64,000 bases of DNA. Source: JAJDXW01 sp965214795 (GTDB lineage Bacteria; Pseudomonadota; Gammaproteobacteria; HK1). Positions 49,401 to 61,400 of this stretch are shown here, piece after piece (within the stretch, counting starts at the first letter, position 1; each line of letters opens with the position of its first letter). The stretch covers positions 1,364,001-1,428,000 of the forward strand of contig OZ243976.1 of the NCBI GenBank assembly GCA_965214795.1. The letters are read 5' to 3'. The notes beneath the pieces are model-generated. The model had not been told where the DNA came from, did not search any database, and saw only the letters and a list, made by a program, of their open reading frames with translations. Both the position numbers and the translations under genes were made by a program.

Positions 49401-52400
49401 GTCACGCTGGCGACGGATAAAGACGCCGTCGACGAGGCGGACGCCGAGGTGACGCTGACCCTGCAGTCCGATCCGGCCTGGGACCTGGGCACGCCGTTCG
49501 CGGCCACGGTGACGGTGCTGGACAACGAGAATCCGGTGGTGACGGTGGCGGCGGAGGCGCCGCCCACGATCACCGAAGGCGCGGACGTGGTGTTCACCCT
49601 GACGCGGACGCTGTTCCTGGCGAGGGAGCTGGACGTGTCGGTCGAGGTGACGGGCGGCGACGCGGTGCTTGCCGGTGCGGCGCCGACCGGCGTGACCTTC
49701 CGGGCCGGGGACGCCACGGCCACGCTGCGCCTGGGCACGGTGGACGACGATGTCGACGACCCCGAAGCCGCGGTGACGCTGACCCTTGCCGACGGCCACG
49801 ACTATGACCTGGGCGATCCGTCGGAGGCCGCGGTGACGGTGCGGGACGACGACCTTCCGGTCGTGACGGTCGTGGCGGAGTCGGAGCAGATCATTGAAGA
49901 AGGAGCCGATCTGGCGTTCATCATTGCGCGGACGGAGGGGGACCTGTCGGGATTGCTGGAGGTCAACGTCCTGTTCAAGCAGCCGGGGCAGCCAGCTACG
50001 GAGGGGAACAACAGAATCCTGCCGGGCGATTCCACACATCGGGCGGGCGGCTTTGCGGCAGGAGACCTCGCAGCCGATGACGTGTACGTGTTGACGCTGC
50101 GCCCAGGCTCTGGATACCGGCTGGGCACGCCGTCCGTGGCCACGGTGACGGTGCGGGACGACGATGCGCCGCCGTCCGTGTCCATCGCCGGCGCGGACGC
50201 GGTGACGGAGGGCGGCACGCTCGCGTTCCCGGTGACGCTGAGCGGCCCTTACAACACCGACATCACGGTCGCCTACACCCTGGGCGGAACCGCTGCGGAG
50301 GGCGACGACTACACGGACGGCGGCTCCGGCGCGCTGGCCATCCCTGCCGGAGACCTGGAGGGGACGATCGAGCTGGCGACGGTGGACGACAGCACCGACG
50401 AGGAGAGGGAGGAGGTCGAGGTCACCCTTGCCGCCGGCGCGTCCTACACCCTGGGCGCGCCGTCCGTGGCCTCGGGCCGGATCCTGGACAATGAGGGCCT
50501 CCCGGAGGTGACGGTCGCCGCGGCTGCGGACGCGGTCACCGAAGGCGAGGACGCGGTGTTCATCCTGACCCGGGAGGACGGGGATGCGTCGGGCGCGCTG
50601 GAAGTGCCCGTCGCGATCGGGGATGCGGCCGGCGTCCTGCTGCCGGGGGCGCCGTCGAGCGCGGCCTTCGAGGCCGGTGCGTCCACCGCCGCGCTGCGCC
50701 TGGGCACGGACGACGACAACGTCGAGGAGCCCGACGCCGCGGTGACGCTGGCCCTTGCCGCCGGCGCGGCCTGGACCCTGGGCACGCCGTCGGAGGCCGC
50801 GGTGGCGGTGCGGGACAATGAAGCGCCGCCGGAGGTGTCGGTCGCCGATGCGGATGCGGTGCCGGAGGGCGGCACGCTCGAGTTCGTGGTGAGCCTGAAC
50901 CACGCGAGCCACGCGACGATCGCGGTGGACTACCGCTTCGGCGGCACGGCAGTGGCGGGGACCGACTATCACGGCGCCGCCACCGGCACCGTGACCTTCA
51001 CGCCGGGGGTCACGGAGCAGAGGGTCCGGCTGGTGACGGTGGGCAACGACACCGACGAGGCGGACCGGACGGTCACGGCCACGCTGGCGGCGCCGGACCC
51101 GGCGCTTGCGGTGCTGGGGCGGGCGGAGGCCGCGGGCCGGATCGAGGACGACGAGCGCCCGGTGGTGACGATTGCGCCGGATGCGCTCACGGTCGGGGAA
51201 GGCCAGGATGCGGTGTTCACCCTGACGCGGGTCGGGGACCTGTCGGCGGCGCTGGAGGTGGCCGTCGCGGTGACGGATGCCGGCGGGGTGCTCACCGATG
51301 CGGCGCCGACCGGTGTGGGCTTTTTGGCCGGGGAGGCCGAGGCCACGCTGCGCCTGGCCACGGACGACGACGATATCCATGAACCCGACGCCGGCACGGT
51401 GGCGGTGACGGTGACGCTGCGCCCCGGCGCGGCCTGGGACCTGGGAACGCCGTCGGAGGCCACGGTGACGGTGCGGGACAATGACCCGCGGCCCACGGTT
51501 TCAATGGACCCCCGCACGAGTGTGACGGAGGGCGGCACGCTCCGCTTCGAGGTGAGCCTGAACCGCGCGAGCGCCGCGGAGGTCCCGGTCGAATACGCCG
51601 TGTCTGGCGGCGACACCACGGCGCGGGAAGGGACCGATTACCTGGGACCCGCCTCCGGAACCCTGACCTTCGCCCCGGGCGAAAGACAGAAGCAGATATC
51701 GATCGGGACGGTGGATGACGACACCGACGAGGCTGCCAGCCAGCTCGGTCTCACGCTGCGGCTCCCGAATTCGCGCCTGGCGAAGTTCCCGTCGACCGGC
51801 GCTCCCACGGCCATCGGCCGCATCCGTGACAACGATCTCCAGGTGGTGACGGTCGAGGCGGTGTCGGACGCGTTCGGGGAATGGGACGCTACCGGGGGGA
51901 GGACGTTCTTCCGCCTGCGTCGAACGCAGCACGACCAGCTCTCGCAACCGCTGACGGTGGCCTTCACGATCGGGGGCGGGGATGACGTCCTGACGACATC
52001 GCCGCTTCCGACCAGTGTGACGTTCGCTGCAAACGATGCCGCGGAGGAAGTGTGGCTTGCGACCGACGATGACAAGGACGACGAGGACGACGCCACGGTG
52101 ACGCTGACGCTGTCCGACGGCTCGGACTATCGGCGGGGCGCCTCGGGCCGGGCCGCGGTGACGGTGTGGGACGACGACGGCAGCCGGCCCACGGTGGTCA
52201 TGCACGACGCGGAGCCGGTGACGGAGGGCGACACGCTCGAATTTCCGGTCCGCCTGGTCCATGAGTTCGATGGCGAGATTCGCCTCGACTTCTATGTTTC
52301 AGGCGACCCGGCAACGGTGAATGAGGACTTCCTGCTGCCCAGGAACTGGCAGCCGGCCAGCGTGACCTTCGCGTCGGGAGAGACGGCGAAGACGATCCGG

Positions 52401-55400
52401 GTCGAGACGCTGGATGACGACAAAAAAGAGTCGGATGAGTGGGTTTTGACGAGGATTACCAAGATCACGACGACACCCACCGATGGTGATCCCGTTGTCG
52501 AGGACCTGCGGCGCCCCCTTCCCTCCAGGACGATAAACGCCAGAGGCCGGATTCTGGACGATGGCGACCCGATGGTCGTGACGGTGTCGGCGCAGAGGAG
52601 CTCGTTCGCCGAAAACTATGGCGGGGCGGCGTTCGTCGTGAAGCGGAGCCGGTTGGATCGGTTGGATCTCGAGAAGGCGCTGGAGCTGGAGGTGCCGATT
52701 GCGGTGACGGATCCCGGCGGGGCGCTGACCGAAACGGCGCCGGCCAGCGTCACCATCCCGGCCGGGAGGGATCGCATCACGCTGCACCTGGGCATCCGCA
52801 AGAACGACATCGACGAACCCGACGCCGTGGTGACGCTGGAGCTGGAAGGCAGCGCGGCCTATCGGCTTGGCAGCCCGTCGGTCGCGACGGTGACGATCCA
52901 GAATGACGACGAGGCCGTTCCCTCCATCGTGAGCACGCCGGCGCAGGTGACGGAGGGCGGCGCGTTCGAGCTTCTGGTCGGCCTGACCAATCCCGGCGCC
53001 AGCCCGATCGCCGTGCACTACCGCTTCGGCGGGACGGCGGTGGCGGGCGAGGACTACCGCGGCGCCGCCGCCGGCGCCGTGGTCTTCGCGCCGGGGGAGA
53101 CGGAGAAGACGATCCGCATCGAGACGGTGGACGACGCCGCCGACGAGCCGGAGGAGACGATCGAGGTCCTTTTCGGGAGGACGGACCCGCCGGCGCTGGC
53201 GGCGGCCACGCTCCGGATCCTCGACGACGACCTGCCGGTCGTGACGGCGGCGGCCGCGCCGGCCGCGGTCACGGAAGGCGAGGATGCGGTGTTCGTGCTG
53301 ACCCGGGTGGGGGTGGTGTCGGAAGCGCTGGAGGTGGCGGTCGCGGTGACGGATGCGGACGGCGTCGTGGCCTCGACGCCGCTGCCGACCGGCGTGACCT
53401 TCGCGGCCGGGGAGGCCACCGCCGCGCTGCGCCTGGGCACGGAGGACGACGAGGTCGCGGAAGCCAGCGCCGCCGTGGTGCTGGCCCTGCAACCGGGCGC
53501 GGGCTGGGCGCTCGGCGCGCCGGCGGAGGCGACGGTGACGGTCGCGGACGACGAATCCGCGCCCTCGGTCTCCATCGCCGATGCGGGGTCGGTGACGGAG
53601 GGCGGCGCGCTCGCCTTCCCGGTGAGCCTGAGCCACTCGTTCGATGCGCCGATCGCGGTCGGCTACACCCTGGGCGGCACGGCGGCGGCGGGGGACTACA
53701 CCGATGCCGCCGGCGGCGCCGTGACCTTCGCGCCGGGCGAGGTGCGCAAGATGGTCTCGCTGGCGACCGTGGACGACAGCGCCGACGAGCCGGACGAGAC
53801 GGTCGGGGTCGAGCTCGTCGTCTTCCGTCCGGCGCGCGCGGGACCGACCACCGAAGCGACCGGGCGGATCCTGGACAACGACCTGCCGGACATCACGGTG
53901 GCGGCGGAGGCGGACACGGTCACCGAAGGCGAGGACGCGGTGTTCGTCCTGGCCCGGGCGGGGGACGTGTCGGAAGCGCTGGAGGTGGCGGTCGCGGTGA
54001 CGGATGCGGACGGCGTCGTGGCCTCGACCCCGCTGCCGACCGGCGTGACCTTCGGGGCCGGGGACGCTACCGCCGCGCTGCGCCTCGCCACGCGGGACAA
54101 CGCCACCGACGAGCTTGGCGACGCCGAGGTGGTGCTGACCTTGCAAGCCGGCGCGGGCTACGACCTGAAGGCGCCGTCCGCGGCCGCGGTGACGGTGGAG
54201 GACGATGAGCGTCCGGTGGTGACGGCGGCGGCGGATGCGGCCACCGTCCTCGAAGGGGCGGATGTGGCGTTCACCCTGACGCGGGCGGGGGACGTGTCGG
54301 AGGCGCTGGCCGTGTTCTTCACGATCGAGGATGCGGACGGCGTCGTGACCACGACCCCGCTGCCGACCGGCGTGACCTTCGGGGCCGGGAGCGCTACCGC
54401 CGTGCTGCGCCTGGACACGGAAATGGATACGCGCATCGAGCCCGACGCCGTGGTGACGCTGGCGCTGGAGCCCGGCGCGGGATACGAGCCGGGGAACCCG
54501 TCCCGGGCGTCGGTCACGGTGCGGGAGGACGATGGCGGGGTCTCCAGGGCTTCCGTCGTCGCGGGGGATCCGGACGCGGTGCCGGAAGGCGGGACGATCA
54601 CGTTCGTGTTCAGACTGAGCCGCGCGAACGCCGAGGAAGTCAGGGTCATCTATGAATTGTTCGGCACGGCGACGGCGGGCGCCGACTACCGGGGCGCCGA
54701 CACCGGCACCGCGGTCTTCGCGCCGGGAGAGACGGAGAAGACGGTCTCGCGCGTGACCGTGAACGACGGCGTCGACGAGGAGGAGGAGACGGTCCGGCTC
54801 GATATTGCGGCCGTCCGTCCGAGCACGAGTACCGGGCCCGGGCTGCCCTTCCGCGCGACCGTCCGGATCCTGGACGGCCTTCCGCTGGTGACCGTCGCGG
54901 CGGATGCGGCCGCGGTCACCGAAGGCGCGGATGCGGCGTTCACGCTGACGCGGACGGGGGATACCGCGGAAGCGCTGACGGTGCCGGTCGAGGTGGCCGA
55001 TGCGGACGGCGTCGTGACTTCGACGCCGTTGCCGGCCAGCGTGACCTTCGAGGCCGGCGCCGCCACCGCGCAGGTGGCGCTGGCGACCGCTGACGACGAT
55101 GTCGATGCGGCGGACGCCGATGTCGTGCTGACGCTCGCGCCCGACGACTCGGCGGACCCCGCCTGGGCGCCCGGCGCTTCGGCCGCGGCCACGGTGACGG
55201 TGGAGGACGACGACCTTCCGGTGGTGACGGTAGCGGCGGAGGTGGAGCGGATCCTCAAGGGGGAGGTTGTGGCGTTCATCGTCACGCGGGCGGGGGATCG
55301 GTCGGAGGCGCTGACCGTCGCCGCCGATTTCGCGGTGGCGGGGCGCCCCAAGCCGCAGCCCGTGACCTTTGCGGCCGGCAATGCGACCGCGCGGGTCGAA

Positions 55401-58400
55401 ACCCGCGCGGGGTCGGGGGGCAATGACGGTCTGACCTGGGTGCTGACGCTGCAGGAAGGCGCGGGATACCGGCTGGGCACGCCGTCGGAGGCGACGGTGG
55501 TGCGGGACGACGATGCGGTGCCGGAGGTGTCCGTCGCCGATGCGGACGCGGTGCGGGAGGGCGGCACGCTCGCGTTCCCGGTGAGCCTGAGCCGGCCTTA
55601 CAACGGGCCGATCACGGTTGGCTACACCCTGGGCGGCACCGCGACGGTGGGGGACGACTACAAAGTACAGAAGCGAAGCGTGACCTTCACGCCGAGGGAG
55701 ACGCAAGCGACCATTCTGCTGGCGACGGTGGACGACGCCGACGACGAGACGGCGGAGACGGTCACGGTCACCCTGGCCGACGGCGCGATCTGGAACCTGG
55801 GCGCGGCGTCGCGGGCCGAGGGTCGGATCCTGGACAATGACGGCCTGCCGGAAGTGACGGTGGCGGCGGAGGCGGAGGCGGTCGCGGAAGGCGAGGCGGC
55901 GGCGTTCACCCTGACGCGGTGGGGGGACGTGTCGGCCGCGCTGGAGGTGTTCGTCGCGGTGACGGATCCCGGGGCGGCGCTCGCCGGCGCGGCGCCGGCC
56001 GGCGTGACCTTCGAGGCCGGCGCGGCCACGGCCATGCTGAGCCTCGCCACCGACGACGACACGGTCGACGAGCCCGCCGCCACGCTCACGCTGACGCTGC
56101 AACCGGACGCCGCCTGGGAGCTGGGCGAGCCGTCCGCAGCCGCGGTGACGGTCGAGGACAACGATGCGCCGCCCGCGGTGTCCATTGCCGGCGCAGCCGC
56201 GGTGACGGAGGGCGGCACGCTCGAATTCCCGGTGCGCCTGAGCCACCCGAGCGCCGCGGCGATCCAGGTGGACTACACCCTGGCCGGCACGGCGACGGCA
56301 GGCGACGACTACACGGACGCGGGGTCGGGCAGCGTGACCTTCGCGGCGGAGAGCACGGAGGCGACGATCGCGCTGGCGACGGTGGACGACGACACCGACG
56401 GGCCGGAGAAGACGGTCGAGGTCACGCTGGCGGCGCCGGACCCGGCCCTGGCGGTGCTGGGCGCGCCGTCCACCGCCTCGGGCACGATCCAGGACGACGA
56501 GGGCCTCCCGGAGGTGACGGTCGCGGCGGATGCGGCCACCGTCGCGGAAGGCGCGGACGCGGTGTTCACCCTGACGCGGGCGAACGGGGATGCGTCGGGC
56601 ACGCTGACGGTGACGGTGGCGGTCACGGATGCCGGCGCGGTGCTTGCCGGTGCGGCTGCGGACCTGCCGACCGAAGTCACCTTCGAGGCCGATGCGTCCA
56701 CCGCCGCGCTGACCCTCGCCACCGACGATGACGCCGCCGACGAGGCGGACACTCCGGTGACCCTGACCCTCCAGGCCGGCGCGGGCTACAGCCTGGGCGC
56801 TCCGTTTGCGGCCACTGTCACCGTGCAGGACGACGACCTTCCGGTGGTGACGGTCGCGGCGGCTGCGGAAGCGGTCACGGAAGGCGCGGACGCGGTGTTC
56901 ACCCTGACCCGGGCGGGGGTTCTGACGGCCGCGCTGGAGGTGACGGTCGAGGTCGCGGACGCCGACGCGGTGCTGGCGGATGCGGCGCTGCCGACCGGCG
57001 TGACCTTCCAGGCCGAAGCGGCCACCGCCACGCTCGCCCTCGCCACCGCCGACGACGAGGCCGACGAGCCCGACGCCTCGGTGACCCTGACCCTCCAGGC
57101 CGGCGCGGGCTACGGCCTGGGCGATCCGTCCGCGGCCACCGTCACGGTGGAGGACGACGACCGTCCGCTCGTGACGACCGCCGACGCGGGGCCGGTGACG
57201 GAGGGCGAGGCAATCGAGTTCCCGGTGCGGCTGAGCGGCCCGTTCGACGAGGAGATCGAGGTCGCCTGGCAGCTCGGCGGCACCGCGACGGCGGGGGACG
57301 ACTACACCCCGGCCGCCGCCGGCACCGTGACCTTCGTGCCGCCGCAGACCGAGCGGACGGTCCGGATCGAGACGGTGGACGACGACGTCGACGAGGCGGA
57401 GGAGACGGTCGAGGTCGAGTTCTTCGTCTTCTACCCGGGCCGCCCCGGAGAGCCCGACACGGCGCGGGCGACGATCCTGGACAACGACCTTCCGTCGGTG
57501 ACGGTCGCGGCGGACGCGGCCACGGTCACCGAGGGCGCGGACGCGGCGTTCACGCTGACGCGCGCGGGGGACGTGTCGGCAGCGCTGGCGGTGACCGTCG
57601 AGGTGACGGGCGGCGGCGCGGTGCTGGACGGCGCGCCGCCGACCGAGGTGACCTTCGCGGCCGATGCGGCCACGGCGCGCGTGGCCCTGGCGACCGACGA
57701 CGACCGCACCGACGAGCCGAACGCCACCCTGACCCTGACCCTGGCCGAGGGCGACGCCTGGGTCCTGGGCGCGGCGTCGCAGGCCACGGTGACGGTCGAG
57801 GACGACGACGGGACGCCGGAGGTGTCGGTCGCCGACGCGGAGCCGGTGACGGAGGGCGCCGCGCTGGAGTTCCCGGTGACGCTGAGCAACCCGAGCGCCG
57901 CGGCCATCACGGTTGCGTACACCCTGGCCGGCTCGGCGACGGCGGGGGACGACTACACGGACGGCGGCGCCGGCAGCGTGACCTTCGCGCCGGGGGACGT
58001 GCGCAAGGTGGTGTCGGTGGCGACGGTCGATGACGACGCCGACGAGGCGGAGGAGACGGTCACCGTCACGCTGACCGCGCCGGACCCGGCCCTGGCGACG
58101 CTGGGCGCGTCGTCCACCGCCACGGGCACGATCCGGGACGACGAGGCTCCGGTGGTGACGGTGGCGGCGGAGGCGGGCACGGTCACCGAAGGCGCGGACG
58201 CGGCCTTCGTCCTGACCCGGGCGGGGCTGGTGTCGGAGGCGCTGGCGGTGACCTTCGAGGTGACCGGCGGCGGCGCGGTGCTGGCCGGCGCGCCGCCGGC
58301 CGAGGCCACCTTCGAGGCCGGCGCGGCCACGGTGCGCGTGCCCCTGGAGACCGTGGACGACACCACCGACGAGCCGGACGCCACCCTGACCCTGACCCTG

Positions 58401-61400
58401 GGCGACGGCGACGCCTGGGACCCGGGCGCGGCGTCCGCGGCCACGGTCACGGTCGAGGACGACGACACGCCGCCCGCGGTGTCCGTTGCCGATGCGGCGG
58501 CCACGGTGACGGAGGGCGGGACGCTCGCGTTCCCGGTGCGCCTGAGCCACCCGAGCGCCGCGGCGATCACGGTGGCCTACACCCTGGCCGGCACCGCGAC
58601 GGCGGGCGACGACTACACGGACGCGGGGTCGGGCAGCGTGACCTTCGCGGCGGAGAGCACGGAGGCGACGATCGCGCTGGCGACGGTGGACGACGACGCC
58701 GACGAGGAGGAGGAGACGGTCGAGGTCACGCTGACGGCGCCGGACCCGGCCCTGGCGACGCTGGGCGCGCCGTCCACCGCCTCGGGCGCGATCGCCGACG
58801 CCGACCTCCAGGTGGTGACGGTGGCGGCGGAGGCGGCCACGATCACCGAAGGCGCGGCGGCGGTGTTCGTGCTGACGCGGGCGGGGGTGGTGTCGGAGGC
58901 GCTGGCGGTGACCTTCACGGTCACGGACGCGGGTCGCGTGCTGGTGCTGAACGCGCCGTCCGGCGTGACCTTCGCGGCCGATGCGACCACGGCGCGCGTG
59001 ACCCTGGCGACCCGCGACGACGACCTGATCGGCGAGGCGGATGCCCTGGTGACGCTGACCCTCGCCGACGGCGCGGCCTGGGACCTGGGCGCGTCGTCGG
59101 AAGCCACGGTGACGGTCGAGGACGACGATCTCCCGGTGGTGACGGTGGCGGCGGAGGCGGACGCGATCACCGAAGGGGCGGATGCGGTGTTCACCCTGAC
59201 GCGCACCGGGGACGTGTCGGCGGCGCTGGACGTGTCGATTGCCGTGACGCAGGCCGGGACGGATGACTTCGGGGTTCTGGCGTTGACGGCGCCGCCGGCC
59301 GGCGTGCGTTTCGGGGCCGGGGAGGCCGCGGCCACGCTGCGCCTGCCCACGCGTAGCGACACCACCGACAAACCCGACGCCACGGTGACGCTGACCCTCC
59401 AGGCGGATGCGGCCGTCTACGAGCTGGGCGATCCGTTCGCGGCCACGGTGGCGGTCGAGGACGACGATCTTCCGGTCGTGAGGCTCCTGACCGTGGGCGA
59501 TCCGGACCTGTTCACGGAAGGGGAGGACGTGCTGCTCCGTCTGACGCGGACGGAGGGGGATCTGTCCGGAGAGCTGCGGGTGGGCGGCCTGAGTTACCGC
59601 GACCGCGACGATGCGCTGGCGCCCGGTGAGCCGTCGAGCGTGACCTTCGGGGTCGGGGAGGCCGAGGTCACGCTGCGCCTGCCCACGAACGACGACAGTG
59701 ACCCGGGCGACAAGCGGGTGACCGTGTCGCTGCCCCTCTTCCCGCAGGGATACACCTGGGCCGGCGCCCAATCGCGCACGGTCACGGTGCGGGACAATGA
59801 CGGTGACCCGCTCCTGACGGTTGCGGCCGGCGCGGACGTGATCGCGCAGGGTGAGGCCGCGGAATTCACCCTGACGCGGACGGGGAACGTGTCGGGCGCG
59901 CTTGCGGTGTCGTTCGCGGTTGCGGATGCGGCCGGCGTTCTGGCCTCGCCGGCGCCGGCCGGCGTGACCTTCGCGGACGGCGTGCGCACGGCCGTGCTGC
60001 GCCTGGCCACGCGGGGGGACGCCCTCGACCGGACCGACGCCACGCTGACGCTGACCTTGCAGTCGGGCACGGGCTATCGGCTGGAGACGCCGCCGGGGGC
60101 CGCCACGGTGACGGTGAGCCCGGTTCCGATCGTGACGGTCGCGGTGGTGCAAAAGGTGGTTGCGGAGGGCGCGAACGCGGCGTTCACCCTGACGCGGACG
60201 GGGGACCTGTCGGGCGCCCTCGCGGTGAACATCACGATTACGCGCTCAACCGAGATCCGGGTATCGACGCCGCCGCCGTCGAGCGTGAGCTTCGGGGCCG
60301 GTGAGGCGGTGGTGCGTGTGGAGGTGCCGACCCGCGACGACGACCTGGCCGGCGAGGATGATGCCATTGTCAGTCTGAATCTGCGGCCGGGCGCGGGCTA
60401 TCGGCTGCTGGGGCCGCTGCCCAGGGTCACGGTGACGGTGCGGGACGATGACGTTGTGCCGGAGGTGTCGGTGGCCGCGGCGGGGTCGGTGACGGAGGGC
60501 GGCGCGCTCGCGTTCCCGGTGACCCTGAGCCGGCTGTTCAATGCGCCGATCGCGGTGGACTGGACGCTGGGCGGCACGGCGGCGGCAGGCGACGACCATG
60601 ACGGCTCCGCCTCCGGCACGGTGACCTTCGCGCCGGGAGAGGTGCGCACGGAGCTCTCGTTCGCGACGGTGGACGACGACACCGACGAGGCGGAGGAGAC
60701 GGTCACCGTCACGCTGACGGCGCCGGACCCGGCCCTGGCGGTGCTGGGCGCGTCGTTCACGGCCTCGGGCACGATCCGGGACAACGACCTCCCGGTGGTG
60801 ACGGTTGCGGCGGAGTCGGAGACGATCACGGAGGACGAGGCCACCGTGTTCGTCCTGACCAGGGTGGGGGATCTGTCGGCAGGGCTGGACGTCACCCTCT
60901 GGGTCGGATTCGAGCCGGACACGTTTTTCGTGCAGCCGTCCGTCATTTCCTTCAAGGGCGGCGAATCGACGGCGAAGTACTCGAGTGGGCTGCAGCCTGA
61001 AAGCGACACCGTCTGGCACGCGACGCTGCGGCCGGGAGCGGCGTATCGGCTGGGAGATCCGTCACGGGCCATGGTGACGGTACGGCACCGTGTCCCGATG
61101 CCGGACGTCTCGGTCGCCGATGCGGAGGCGGTGATGGAGGGCGGCACGCTCGCGTTCCCGGTGACCCTGAGCGGTCCGCATGTCGATGAGATCACGGTCG
61201 ACTACACCCTCGGCGGCTCGGCGACGGTCGATGACGACTACACGCACGCCGGCACCGGCGCCTTGACCTTCGCGCCGGGAGACCTGCGCAAGGTGATCTC
61301 GCTCGCGACCGTGGACGACGCCGACGACGAGCCGGAGGAGCAGGTCGAGGTCACGCTGTCGCTGCCGGCCGATTCCCCGGCGACGCTGGAGCGGGCGACG

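Noticed and set aside
46677..60152. Further long minus-strand open frames (46677-51380, 52299-60152)
   Set aside because: Same explanation: codon-register shadows of the repeat gene.
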